Shown here one piece after another: positions 52,615-60,717 of a stretch of 64,000 nucleotides of DNA. This DNA comes from Acidobacteriales bacterium 59-55. Its GTDB lineage: Bacteria > Acidobacteriota > Terriglobia > Terriglobales > Acidobacteriaceae. The position numbers and the translations under genes were made by a program. The stretch's first letter is position 1. The number at the start of each line of letters is the position of its first letter. The stretch spans positions 248,001-312,000 of the forward strand of contig MKSV01000008.1 of the NCBI GenBank assembly GCA_001897435.1, written 5' to 3'. A model generated the notes under the pieces. That model was not told where the DNA came from and searched no databases. It saw only the letters and a list, made by a program, of their open reading frames with translations.

Positions 52615-53835
52615 TTACTCAGGTCTCCTCATCTTTGCAGTCTCGGCGCGAAACAGGAAAAGAGCGGCAAGACCGAACAGCACTTGAATAGAGCTGAAGA
52701 TTGCAAAAGCTGCTCCAAAACCGAGCGGGACCGCAGCGCCGAATACCATGCTGCCTAGGCCAAATCCAGTAAACAGCATGAAGACGTTCAGCCCCATCGC
52801 CTGTCCGGCCCGCTTGCCTCCCAACTGCGTCACAATTCCGGCAAACAACGGCTGCGTCATGTCATAGCCAAGCGATAGCAGCGTTATAGCGAGTGCCGCC
52901 GCGAGGAGCGGCAGATCCAAGATCAGAGCCGCAACCGATAATGCGGCAATTACTAGGCCCAGCGGTATGAGCCAACGCCGTCCCCAGCGGTCCGCCCAAC
53001 GGCCAATCACCGGCCCCAAAAGAAATCCCGGCACCCCGTAGCCCAGAAGAGAGAGACCAATGCCAATTTCTCCTAGATGATACCGCTGGGCGAAGAAAAC
53101 GCCGAGCCAAGTGTAGACCCCGGAGTGAAACAGACTATTTAGCAAGACATAGCCGTATGTGCGTGCTCCGCGCGCATTGTCGAGCAGACTACGGTATCCC
53201 TTCATCACATCGGTAACAGAGAGGGCCGATGCAATTGTTTGTCTGCTCAGGAGTGGGTTGTACCTGAGCAGTAATCCAAACACGACCACAGACACAGATG
53301 CCACGCCGACAAAAAGCATTCGCCAGCCGATGTATGGAGTAAGTATGACTCCAAAGCTGGAACCGAACGCCATTCCGCCTGCCATGGCTCCAAACAACCA
53401 GCCTAGAGGCCGTCCGCGTTCCTCGTATGGGAAGAAATCCCCTATAAGCGCCAACGCCAACGGAACAACCCCGCTCGCGCCCAATCCCGTCAAGAACCTC
53501 CACCAGAGGATTTGGGGAGCGGAACGCGCCGTCGCTGTAATGAGGGTGAGGAGGATGAATGCGGCCAACGATCCAAGCATGATGCGGCGGCGACCGAGCC
53601 GATCGGAAAGCAGTCCATAAAACAGAGTGGATAAACCATACGGGATCATGTAGGCCGGTACCATCAGGCCGATGAATTGCTCAGACACCCCAAATGAATG
53701 GGAGAGGCGGGGGATGAGAGGTGCCACCATATAGGCTTGAAAGAAAATCAAGAACGTGGCAGCGGCGAGTGTCTGAATCAACTTTTCACGTTGCGCAGGA
53801 GAAATTGAAACGGTAGCTCCGGCCTGATCGAACAT
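52615..53835 (-). CDS. MFS efflux transporter
   Basis: I start at ATG 53835 (MFDQAGATVSISPAQ), with CGGAG upstream, instead of the frame opening at 53997. 406 residues, 12 helices, with the MFS loop 2-3 motif GLLSDRLGRRRIMLGSL and its repeat GRWADRWGRRWLIPLG. It belongs to the drug/metabolite H+ antiporter type; the substrate is unknown. It lies between the Cu ATPase and the mercury cluster and may be a passenger of the metal region. About 100 bp after its stop show no gene beyond a short Cys-containing frame that I reject. Confidence 0.87.
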   Translation of the reverse strand: MFDQAGATVSISPAQREKLIQTLAAATFLIFFQAYMVAPLIPRLSHSFGVSEQFIGLMVPAYMIPYGLSTLFYGLLSDRLGRRRIMLGSLAAFILLTLITATARSAPQILWWRFLTGLGASGVVPLALALIGDFFPYEERGRPLGWLFGAMAGGMAFGSSFGVILTPYIGWRMLFVGVASVSVVVFGLLLRYNPLLSRQTIASALSVTDVMKGYRSLLDNARGARTYGYVLLNSLFHSGVYTWLGVFFAQRYHLGEIGIGLSLLGYGVPGFLLGPVIGRWADRWGRRWLIPLGLVIAALSVAALILDLPLLAAALAITLLSLGYDMTQPLFAGIVTQLGGKRAGQAMGLNVFMLFTGFGLGSMVFGAAVPLGFGAAFAIFSSIQVLFGLAALFLFRAETAKMRRPE

Positions 53836-54020
53836 GGTGAAGAACTCCGGAGTGAGCGAGTACCGAATGAAGCCCCGGTTAATCAGAACGGCGGAAATTA
53901 CTGACCCTTCAGGGAAAATATCACTCGCGGGACTCTTGTTTGTTGAGCAAAATTCGCCATGAGGCCGGCGCGGTGTACGGCAACCCGTAAACACCACGTC
54001 GTCTCATTTGGCAATGCAGT

Positions 54021-54719
54021 TTAGAGTTGAACGCCGATTCCAGCAGCACGCAACGCATGTTCTTCCGGTCCACCACCAGAGCAGCATTCGGCGAGTTTGC
54101 CGTCTACGACGACAGCAGGAACACTATGGACGCCATAGCGTTTGGCTTTTGCTGCTGCTTCGGGTTGGTGCATGTTATGGACAATAACATCGCATGACCC
54201 ACAGGCCAGGCTCTGCACGAGTGCAACGGTTTCATCGCACACGCTGCACGCTGCGCTGAAGACTTCCACTTTTCTCTTGTTGACAGCCATTTTATTCTCC
54301 TTGAGCGCCCCTAATCCGTGGAACTTCTCCGTTGCGGGGGCGCAGATACAACGGGAAGTCGTTGGCCAACCGTTCCAAACAGAGGCCACGATGAGCAACC
54401 CCAATCCGGCGTACAGAACAGGATTGGAAGCTAAAGAAAACTTTCCGAACAGGATGAAACTGGCTGCAAATATTCCCAAAGCAAACGGCACGTATCCGCG
54501 CCGTCGGCGTGCGCGGAACCCAAGCATCCCCACAGCCAAAAGAAGAAATGCCGCAGTCATCGGCAGCAAATATGCCGTCGAGATCAGGAAGCCAAGACCT
54601 AGCGAAGAAAGCAGCCCCGCATATGCTGGCCAACAGGCCGGACAGGCAACTTTAGGCAGTAACGAGAGTCCAACGCCGGGTACAGCAAGCAGGCTCTGCT
54701 TCCAAGTACGTTCGGTCAT
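54021..54719 (-). CDS. MerC-like mercury transporter fused to a thioredoxin-like domain
   Basis: Start at ATG 54719 (MTERTWKQSLLAV), overlapping the MerR stop by 4 bp. 232 residues. The first 130 form a four-helix MerC domain with the metal motif KVACPACWPAYAGLLSS. From about 144 a separate glutaredoxin/thioredoxin-like domain follows (KVEVFSAACSVCDETVALV) with CxxC, a second pair (ACGSC), cis-Pro loop VHSVPAVVVDG and Cys pair ECCSGG. An internal SD (AAGGAG) and ATG at 54290 precede the second domain, so it may also be made alone as 89 residues; the fusion probably arose by loss of a stop. Expected role: Hg(II) or thiophilic metal uptake and relay. Confidence 0.82.
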   Translation of the reverse strand: MTERTWKQSLLAVPGVGLSLLPKVACPACWPAYAGLLSSLGLGFLISTAYLLPMTAAFLLLAVGMLGFRARRRRGYVPFALGIFAASFILFGKFSLASNPVLYAGLGLLIVASVWNGWPTTSRCICAPATEKFHGLGALKENKMAVNKRKVEVFSAACSVCDETVALVQSLACGSCDVIVHNMHQPEAAAKAKRYGVHSVPAVVVDGKLAECCSGGGPEEHALRAAGIGVQL

Positions 54720-55126
54720 ACAAACTCCTTTCCATCCAGACTTTCGAGGATGGGACAGTTTTTCAAAGGGCCACAACCAGAGCAGTCCTGCGCCATCCGC
54801 AAAAGACTTGTGTGAATGGCTTGGAGATGGCGAATCTTCTGTTCAACGTCCGCGATCTTTGCCTGGGTCCGCTTACGAATGTCGGCCTGTGTCGTATGAG
54901 CGTCTATGCGCAAGAAAAGCAGGTCCTTGATCTCCTTTAGCGAAAAACCCAGACCCTGAGCGCGCTTGATGAAGCGAATCCGCCACACAGACTCGGACGA
55001 AAAGATCCGATATCCAGCTTCGGTACGGGATGAGGGCGCAAGGAGCCCCTGACGCTCGTAGTATCGAATCGTCTGAAGATTTATTCCTGCCTGTTTCGCC
55101 ACTTCGCTTATGGTCAAACTATCCAT
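54716..55126 (-). CDS. MerR family metal-responsive regulator (two-Cys-site variant)
   Basis: 136 residues. Winged helix with SEVAKQAGINLQTIRYYERQGLL at 7-29 and RIRFIKRAQGLGFSLKEI, then the dimer coiled coil to about 112, and a metal loop with Cys115, Cys118 and Cys124 (DCSGCGPLKNCPIL). The Cys that corresponds to Cys82 of Hg-MerR (Cys79 in the neighbour at 56282) is replaced by Thr, so metal choice may differ from classic Hg(II). It is first in the minus-strand unit with merC, and a MerR-type operator/promoter lies just upstream, so it autoregulates. Confidence 0.9.
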   Translation of the reverse strand: MDSLTISEVAKQAGINLQTIRYYERQGLLAPSSRTEAGYRIFSSESVWRIRFIKRAQGLGFSLKEIKDLLFLRIDAHTTQADIRKRTQAKIADVEQKIRHLQAIHTSLLRMAQDCSGCGPLKNCPILESLDGKEFV

Positions 55127-55142
55127 GAATCAACGGTAAGCC

Positions 55143-55164
55143 CTGTACCTAGGTATAGAGTCAA
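55143..55164 (-). promoter_or_regulatory. MerR-type promoter/operator for merR-merC
   Basis: On the minus strand a -35 TTGACT (55164-55159) is followed directly by the near-palindrome CTATACCTAGGTACAG (55158-55143). A long spacer then leads toward a weak -10 near CTTACC, the layout that MerR proteins need to twist the DNA. It starts 17 bp upstream of the regulator ATG. Confidence 0.7.
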
Positions 55165-55344
55165 GGCCGAAACGACAAAAACTTAAGAATGCTCGTCAGA
55201 TCGTCAGAATGGATAAGTTCGGTGGGAGGCCAACCCTTCCTCTTGTCAGCTAAAAGCAACCCCAAGATTCTCTGTCGCTTTGCAAGCTTTTCTCTTTTGG
55301 GGTGCCCAAAGGGGATATTTCTCTTTATGAGTCAGTCCGTGAGA

Positions 55345-55566
55345 TCAGCCACTACAACAATGACCCTGCAACTGGATTGGCGGACACTTCATGGACCCAT
55401 ATGAGCAGAAGATACAGCAATCGCCAGCCTTTGGCCGAATCAGAGCTTTGCATTGCACGCACTCATGAAAAAAGCAGCAGGAATCTGAAGGCATCGTCTC
55501 CACCGTTTCGTGGCCACAAAGCGGGCATGTTAACCGTGATTCAAGGACAACCTCAGAAGAAGTCAT
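55345..55566 (-). CDS. GDCCVxC domain-containing protein
   Basis: 73 residues with ten cysteines: LTCPLCGHE at the start, DSCCFFHECVQCKALIRP in the middle, and the family hallmark GDCCIFCSYGSMKCPP near residue 48. This small family is found in mer operons of several phyla and in some members contains selenocysteine. Its role is unknown; the soft thiol ligands point to Hg or another thiophilic metal in the cytoplasm. Its ATG overlaps the MerP stop, so the two are coupled. About 180 bp without a gene separate it from the other merR promoter. Confidence 0.88.
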   Translation of the reverse strand: MTSSEVVLESRLTCPLCGHETVETMPSDSCCFFHECVQCKALIRPKAGDCCIFCSYGSMKCPPIQLQGHCCSG

Positions 55567-55853
55567 TTTGGCGTCCCATGGTGCAGTGTTGAAGGGAAGC
55601 CAGCATTCGTGGTGGCTTTCACTAATGCTGGTGGACTTGCCTTATCGGGGTCGTACTTTACGATTGCAGTCTTGTGATCGTAGTCGACCCTGGCATTCAT
55701 CACCCCAGGCACTTTTTCAAGAGCTTTCCGAATGGTGATCGAACACATGGAGCAGGTCATGTTCTGCACGTCGAGAACGGCTGTCTGCGGGGTTGCGGCG
55801 AAGGTCGTTATTGGCAGGCCGATCAATATACAAGCAAGGAGTTTTCGTATCAT
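55563..55853 (-). CDS. merP: MerP periplasmic mercury-binding protein
   Basis: 96 residues with a signal peptide (MIRKLLACILIGLPITTFAA). One HMA domain with the GMTCxxC-type site NMTCSMCSITIRKAL, Cys34 and Cys37, and the second-half pattern VDYDHKTAIVKYDPDKA. It captures Hg(II) in the periplasm and hands it to MerT. It is placed 7 bp after merT and overlaps the GDCCVxC gene by 4 bp. Confidence 0.95.
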   Translation of the reverse strand: MIRKLLACILIGLPITTFAATPQTAVLDVQNMTCSMCSITIRKALEKVPGVMNARVDYDHKTAIVKYDPDKASPPALVKATTNAGFPSTLHHGTPK

Positions 55854-55860
55854 AGGTTCC

Positions 55861-56214
55861 TCAGTGAGAGAAGAGTGGCATCAGCCACGGCACAGCGATG
55901 AGGCCGAGCAGCAGCGGTGCGACGATCCAGAAGATGAGCCGCTGAGCGTTTCTGGTGCGATCCGCATCGCAAATTGCTTCTGAATCGCAGCTTTGGGGAA
56001 CGAAATAGAGCTTTCGGAAGGTGAGCCCGAGGAATAGCAAGACGAGCACGATGAAGACGGGGCGGTATGGCTCCAGGGCTGTAAGGTTGCCGATCCACGC
56101 TCCCCCGATTCCCAAGCTCAAAAGCAGAAGCGAACCTACACAACAGACGGACGCTCCGATACTGGCCAGCACTCCGCCGGCGAGGGCGATTTTCGCATTG
56201 AAAGGTGATCGCAT
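55861..56214 (-). CDS. merT: MerT mercuric ion transporter
   Basis: 117 residues, three helices. The inner-membrane Cys pair Cys24-Cys25 sits in ASVCCVGSLLLLSLGIGGAW, and the second pair Cys76 and Cys82 in the loop FVPQSCDSEAICDADR. It receives Hg(II) from MerP and moves it into the cytoplasm. It is the first gene of the minus-strand unit and is divergent from a three-Cys MerR across a textbook mer operator. In the canonical operon merA would follow merP; here GDCCVxC follows instead. Confidence 0.95.
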   Translation of the reverse strand: MRSPFNAKIALAGGVLASIGASVCCVGSLLLLSLGIGGAWIGNLTALEPYRPVFIVLVLLFLGLTFRKLYFVPQSCDSEAICDADRTRNAQRLIFWIVAPLLLGLIAVPWLMPLFSH

Positions 56215-56240
56215 TTTCAGGCAGCTCTTTTCAACATCAC

Positions 56241-56270
56241 TCTAAAGTCCGTACCATAGTACGGAGTCAA
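56241..56270 (-). promoter_or_regulatory. Canonical mer operator/promoter between merT and merR
   Basis: On the minus strand TTGACT (-35, 56270-56265) is followed by the dyad CCGTACTATGGTACGG (56264-56249) and a -10-like region at 56247-56241, giving an over-long spacer of about 18-20 bp. This closely follows the known mer operator. The divergent merR starts at 56282. Confidence 0.9.
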
Positions 56271-56281
56271 GAGAGATAGAT

Positions 56282-56680
56282 ATGAGCAACGACCTGACGA
56301 TCGGCACGCTGGCAAAACGCAGCGGCGTAAACGTGGAGACGATCCGTTACTACCAGCGCCGTCATCTGCTGCATGAACCATCGAAGCCGCCTGACGGCTA
56401 TCGCCAGTATTCATTGGAAACGGTGAAACGGGTACGGTTCATCAAAAGGGCTCAAACCCTGGGATTCACTTTGGAAGAGGTCAGCGGATTACTGGGAATT
56501 GATGAAAGAAAAGCCTGTCTGGAAACGCGAGAGATTGCGGCGCAGAAATTGACACTCATAGAGCATAAGATCGTCGAACTCTCTAGAATGAAGAAAGCTC
56601 TATCCGGTCTGGTGCGCGCTTGCGATATTTCTTCCGGGGGTGAACCATGCCCAATCATTCATCTTCTGATACAGGATTAA
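56282..56680 (+). CDS. merR: MerR mercury-responsive regulator
   Basis: 132 residues. Helix-turn-helix TIGTLAKRSGVNVETIRYYQ at 6-25. All three Hg-binding Cys are present with the classic spacing: Cys79 (ERKACLETRE), Cys114 (VRACDISS) and Cys123 (EPCPII), equal to Cys82/117/126 of Tn501 MerR. It represses and, with Hg(II), activates merT-merP-GDCCVxC from the shared operator, and represses itself. Confidence 0.95.
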   Translation: MSNDLTIGTLAKRSGVNVETIRYYQRRHLLHEPSKPPDGYRQYSLETVKRVRFIKRAQTLGFTLEEVSGLLGIDERKACLETREIAAQKLTLIEHKIVELSRMKKALSGLVRACDISSGGEPCPIIHLLIQD

Positions 56681-57187
56681 CATCTTTGATCTCTAACGGG
56701 TATCCCACGATCGTTTGAGGACATACCGAATCTAGCTGTTTTGGTACTTCTTGACTTCATTACACTGCGCCTTTGCTTTAAGTAAATCCGAAACTTGAGT
56801 CGGAAGATGTGCTGATTTTCAGATCAAGAGCAAGTCGTCTGGATTGTCATTCGTCCCTGCTAGAACAATTCAGAATGCCATCACAAGCCCGTCGGGCGGG
56901 CGGGCATAGTCGCTTCTGCGCCTTGTGCAGGAGCAACGCCCAGGGTGGGAAGACGGGCGGACGAAAAAGGGGGTCGGCGGGTTCAAGGACCAAGTGCAAC
57001 AGATATGTGTAGTGGAATCATAGAAACCGCCGCCGCCGTGCCGTGGGAAAGTGGGAAACGTCCTTTGTTTTCCATCTTTTCCATGGCAGCTTTTAGACAT
57101 CTCCAGGAGAACATTGATCTTATTTGTTGCACTTCGACCTTGAATCCACCGTCTGCTGTTCGGCAGACCCCAATGACGCTTCCGGTC
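56681..57187. other. Gene-free stretch between merR and parB-like gene
   Basis: About 500 bp. Open frames here (e.g. at 56809 on the plus strand) lack ribosome sites and protein-like composition. On the minus strand a 41-codon frame opens near 57107 behind the parB-like stop, but nothing supports it. The segment 56880-57000 is G-rich on the plus strand. It probably marks the seam between the mer cluster and the plasmid-like backbone. Confidence 0.4.
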
Positions 57188-58789
57188 TCAAGCCGATTTT
57201 TTGGCTTTTTGCGGTACAGCTTGTGCTGTGGTTCTTTTTGCCACCTTAACTTTTTCCTTGGCGGAAAACTCCTGTTTCACCTTCAAACCGATGGCATCCA
57301 CATCCACCTTATATACAGTCGCGGCATCGCGGAGAACCTGCGTTGCATTCTGCCGCGTGGCAGCGTGGATGATGGTGATCTCTACCAGAATGCGGCCGAG
57401 TTCGCATTCTTCGGCACGGCGCAGGTAAGCGGTAAACAGCTTCCCGATGGAGTCGCTTTCTTTGGCTTTCTTGATGCCGTGCTGACGGGCGATGATGGCG
57501 AGACGGTTTTCATCCAACAATGATGCAAGCCGTTCCACGACAAAAAGCAGGTCGCGCTTCATCAACCGCACCGGAACGGCTGCGGTGATGGCGGCAAGGA
57601 TGCGAATACCGGTGGTGTTGGCAATCGCCTGTTCTTTACGCTGCTTCTCCTGTTCGGCCTTCCACTTGGAATCATCGGCTATCTGGTGCGGACGCTTTTT
57701 GGGATGATGCACGGGGCAATTTGCCTCGGTACATACCTTGCGAAATTCGCCCTTGTCGATGCCATCCGAGATGATGGCTTCGATGGTGTATTTGCAGGTC
57801 TTGAACTCCGGTCGGGTAGCCTCTTCTTTGGTCGCGGGCTTCTCTGGCCGTATTTCGATGTACCTGTTGCGCGGAAGTGTGGCGCTGCCTTCCTGCTGCT
57901 GGCCGTAGGCCGTGCTGATTTGCACGAGTTTAGGTTTCGCAGCAATGGATTTCGCTACATGCGCGTCCACTTTGGCGTGATAGCAGGTTGGGTCGGTACA
58001 GGCATCCTGTTTGCCCATGTCGGAGAACAGGAGCTTGTTGTGTCCTGTCCGCTTCGGGCAATCCACGCAGCTACCTGCCGCTGGCACAAGCTGCGTGTCT
58101 CGTTTGTCGAATGGAGCAAGTTTGAGCATGAGAAGAATGTTGCTCTCGATCCAGAATCGCAGTTGACGGACGGGAAGAAGGATACGCGCAGGTTTCTCGC
58201 TCCCGCCGCTATAAACTTCTTTGAAACAGGCGGCAAGCGCCTGTTCCTGCTGTTCGGGTAGGAGCTTCGCCAGCAGGAGCGCATGGCCGACGCCGATCTC
58301 CTCGCGGTGAAAGGCTTCGACCACGGCGGGCGCAAGCTCGGTCAACTTAAGACGAGCCGCGACGTAAGCCGGACTCTTCCCGGTACGGGCGGCGATTTGT
58401 TCGATGCTGTACTTCGGCTCCTCCAGATTCAGCAGAGCGCGAAAACCGCTGGCTTCTTCCATCGGGTGAACATCGCGCCGCATAAGATTTTCAACCAACT
58501 GGGCTTCCAAGGTTTCGGCATCGGTGAGATTGACGATACGGACGGGGATGGTCGCGGCTTCGGCCATCTGCGCGGCGCGGTAACGCCTTGCCCCTGCGAC
58601 GATCTCAAAGCTACGCTCATTCAATGGGCGCACAAGCAAGGGAGAGAGAACCCCCTGAGTGCGGATGCTCTCGGCAAGCTCCTTCAAAGCATCGTTCTCG
58701 AAGATGTGGCGGGGGTTAGTGGTGGATTCGGTGAGCAGCGCGAGAGGCAGGTTGCGGTACTCGGTGGCATTGGTGATGGTGGTTTCCAT
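57188..58789 (-). CDS. ParB/RepB/Spo0J family partition-like protein
   Basis: 533 residues. The ParB N-terminal nuclease-like/CTPase fold spans about 12-105 (LPLALLTESTTNPRHIF, then EIVAGARRYRAAQMA with the GxRRxxA motif and NLMRRDVHPMEEA). The HTH is at about 128-155 (YSIEQIAARTGKSPAYVAARLKL). A long C-terminal part contains Cys clusters (SCVDCPKRTG, ACTDPTCYHAKV, CTEANCPVHH) that probably form a zinc-binding insert, and a Lys/Ala-rich tail. Such large ParB-like proteins belong to plasmids and conjugative elements. No ParA or replication gene is adjacent, so it may have a regulatory role or be a stranded module. It leads downstream from the DUF6908/ArdC genes on the same strand. Confidence 0.88.
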   Translation of the reverse strand: METTITNATEYRNLPLALLTESTTNPRHIFENDALKELAESIRTQGVLSPLLVRPLNERSFEIVAGARRYRAAQMAEAATIPVRIVNLTDAETLEAQLVENLMRRDVHPMEEASGFRALLNLEEPKYSIEQIAARTGKSPAYVAARLKLTELAPAVVEAFHREEIGVGHALLLAKLLPEQQEQALAACFKEVYSGGSEKPARILLPVRQLRFWIESNILLMLKLAPFDKRDTQLVPAAGSCVDCPKRTGHNKLLFSDMGKQDACTDPTCYHAKVDAHVAKSIAAKPKLVQISTAYGQQQEGSATLPRNRYIEIRPEKPATKEEATRPEFKTCKYTIEAIISDGIDKGEFRKVCTEANCPVHHPKKRPHQIADDSKWKAEQEKQRKEQAIANTTGIRILAAITAAVPVRLMKRDLLFVVERLASLLDENRLAIIARQHGIKKAKESDSIGKLFTAYLRRAEECELGRILVEITIIHAATRQNATQVLRDAATVYKVDVDAIGLKVKQEFSAKEKVKVAKRTTAQAVPQKAKKSA

Positions 58790-58872
58790 GATGATTGCTC
58801 CTTTCGAGCATGGTTAAGAGTTGAATGAATAGAGCGGAGACGCACTGGCTGTATCCGCTCCAAGGGAGCGGA

Positions 58873-59295
58873 CTAGCCACGAATGGCGGCGTCCGTGAAG
58901 GCTTCGGCGAAGCCTTGCAAGCTGAGGTTTTTGTTCCACTCGGCGGCGAAGCCTTCGTGTTGCCTGTGCAGGTCGAGAAGTGCGACATAGTGGCCGCGCA
59001 CGATAGCGCGGGAAAATTGCTCCACTGCCGCGTAATCGTTGCGCCAGTAATAGGGGTCGAGCGTGAGCTTGCCTGCAATGGGTTTCGACAACTCGAAGCA
59101 CATCTCCGGGTCGCGCATGGGGTCGCCGTTTTGCTTGCCGTAATGCGCGATGGAAATTGCAGGGAGTCCCAGCGGTCCCGGTTCCGGTGTGGCTTCGATA
59201 ACGAGTGCCATGTAAGGCGGATTCTCAATCTTGAGGTAGAGGCTAGGCCGGAAGCCTCCGGCCTTTTCGAGAATGCGAAGGATGGTTTGCATCAC
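58873..59295 (-). CDS. DUF6908-like plasmid backbone protein
   Basis: 140 residues (or 139 from the second Met). The content YLKIENPPYMALVIEATPEPGP, AISIAHYGKQNGDPMRDPEMCFEL, and DPYYWRNDYAAVEQFSR resembles small proteins, now called DUF6908, that accompany ArdC and ParB genes on plasmids and integrative elements. No catalytic motif and no export signal are visible. Its ATG overlaps the stop of the ArdC-like gene. The DUF number is from memory and should be confirmed. Confidence 0.62.
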   Translation of the reverse strand: MMQTILRILEKAGGFRPSLYLKIENPPYMALVIEATPEPGPLGLPAISIAHYGKQNGDPMRDPEMCFELSKPIAGKLTLDPYYWRNDYAAVEQFSRAIVRGHYVALLDLHRQHEGFAAEWNKNLSLQGFAEAFTDAAIRG

Positions 59296-60203
59296 GCCAC
59301 CTTCGCCAGTTCTGCATCGGGCATCGTCTCAGTGCGGGACGGCTCCAGTGCGGCAAGAATGACGGCAGAGGTTTGCTGGATAACTTCCAAGCTCTCGGCG
59401 AGCAGTGAAGCATTGCCGTGGTACAGGTGGATGTAGTCAGCGGATGCGGTTCCGGCCTCTAGCCCTACAGCTTTGCCGATAACAAACGCGATGGCCTCGG
59501 CCTCGGTCTCCCGCACAACCTTAGTGGTGGTCGTGCGCCGCTCGGCCTTGTGCAACATCTCATGCGCCAATTCATGCACAAGCGTGGAAAACTCCTCGGC
59601 CTTTGACTGTCCGGGAAGCACGGCAATCCTGCCGCCGTAGCTCATGCCAAGCGCGGGCGCGATCTTCTCGGTAAAGACAAGCTCGATGCCCTGCTTCTCG
59701 ATAAACAGAAGCAAGCGGTCGCGGTTCTCGCCCACATCGCCGCTGACTTCGTGCATGGCGGGAAGCTCCGCGCCGTCGGTCTGGCTGACATCGAAGACAT
59801 ACGCAGCACGGAAACCAACCAAAACAGCGCGGTTCTGTTTAGTGATGTCCTTCTCGGCCTCTTCCTTCGGTTTGCGCTTGATGCCAATAATGGGAGCAAG
59901 AATGCGGATGCCCTTTTCGCCCTTTTTGACACGGCGGCCTAGCTGGTTCCACGCATACATCCCAGCTACGCGGGTCGCGTCCGGCTTTTGACGTGCAATT
60001 TCGAGGATGTTTCCGAAGCTGTAATTGTGAAAGCGGCTCATAGCGTCGAGGTACGCTGTTAATGCATCACTGTGTCCCGCCTCAAGCTGTTCAATCAGGC
60101 TCTTTACATTGGAGGCAATAATCTCTTTCGCTGTCTGCCGTTGCTGCGGCTGTTTGGGTTTTTGAGTGGACTGGTGATCGCGCTTAGTGGCTGTGGTGTT
60201 CAT
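59292..60203 (-). CDS. ArdC-like antirestriction protein (ssDNA-binding plus metallopeptidase)
   Basis: 303 residues. The N-terminal ssDNA-binding domain (about 20-150) includes RFHNYSFGNILEIARQ, then RVAGMYAWNQLGRRVKKGEKGI and AYVFDVSQTDG. The C-terminal zincin domain has HELAHE at 210-215 with a downstream Glu-rich helix (RETEAEAIAFVIGKAVG). ArdC proteins protect entering conjugative DNA from restriction, so this points to a plasmid or ICE origin for the segment. It overlaps the DUF6908-like gene by 4 bp. Confidence 0.88.
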   Translation of the reverse strand: MNTTATKRDHQSTQKPKQPQQRQTAKEIIASNVKSLIEQLEAGHSDALTAYLDAMSRFHNYSFGNILEIARQKPDATRVAGMYAWNQLGRRVKKGEKGIRILAPIIGIKRKPKEEAEKDITKQNRAVLVGFRAAYVFDVSQTDGAELPAMHEVSGDVGENRDRLLLFIEKQGIELVFTEKIAPALGMSYGGRIAVLPGQSKAEEFSTLVHELAHEMLHKAERRTTTTKVVRETEAEAIAFVIGKAVGLEAGTASADYIHLYHGNASLLAESLEVIQQTSAVILAALEPSRTETMPDAELAKVA

Positions 60204-60717
60204 GGGTGCTTCCTCCTTGGCATTTGCCTTTGCTTTTCATGCCGTCGCGGCATGTACCTACATGCCGAACGCCTCCTGGCGAAGGCGGGGGTAGCAAGGC
60301 GCAATGGGGAGGGGGATCACCCACCCTTGCAATGAAGCGAAGCGAGAATGGAAAGGGCGAAGCGCAGCGGAGGGCTGCACAAGCGAAGCGCGGAAGCCTG
60401 GGGATACCCCTTGCGCCGCGCGATCGGGGCAGAGCCCCTTAGCGGCTTTTGCTGTTGTTTTTGCTTTTCAGGGAATTAGGGTCGGCGTTGCGGGCAGGAA
60501 CAGGCCCGCTGTGGTGGGAAGCGCAAGACGCCATGCGGCTGAAGCAGGGAGGAGACTTCCTCCCCCTGAGCGCAGAGTAAAGATTATCGCGTAGTGGGGG
60601 AATACAATAGAAGGTATATTCCTCAGTTGAAAAGCGGCAGTAGTCTTGGAGAGTTAAAGGGCGGAAACTACGGCCAGAAAATCAAAAATCTCCGCGGCGA
60701 AGATCTCAGAATGGTAC
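60204..60717. other. Repeat-rich intergenic stretch upstream of ardC-like gene
   Basis: About 510 bp with no convincing gene. It contains three copies of GCGAAGCG (60337, 60357, 60383), paired G/C blocks (GGGGATACCCC, GGGGCAGAGCCCC) and a hairpin GGGAGGA-GACT-TCCTCCC (60547-60564). Such regions in plasmids hold the leading-region promoter, origin or transfer-origin sequences. I cannot tell which. Confidence 0.4.
60337..60390. repeat. Three GCGAAGCG direct repeats
   Basis: Identical 8-mers start at 60337, 60357 and 60383 (spacings 20 and 26). They could be iteron-like sites for a replication or partition protein, or just the skewed composition of this spacer. Confidence 0.3.

Noticed and set aside
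57000..57187. Minus-strand frame behind the parB-like stop containing G-V-C-R-T-A-D-G-G-F-K-V
   Set aside because: It continues a shadow frame of the parB-like gene and has a start codon only near 57107, leaving 41 codons without a ribosome site.
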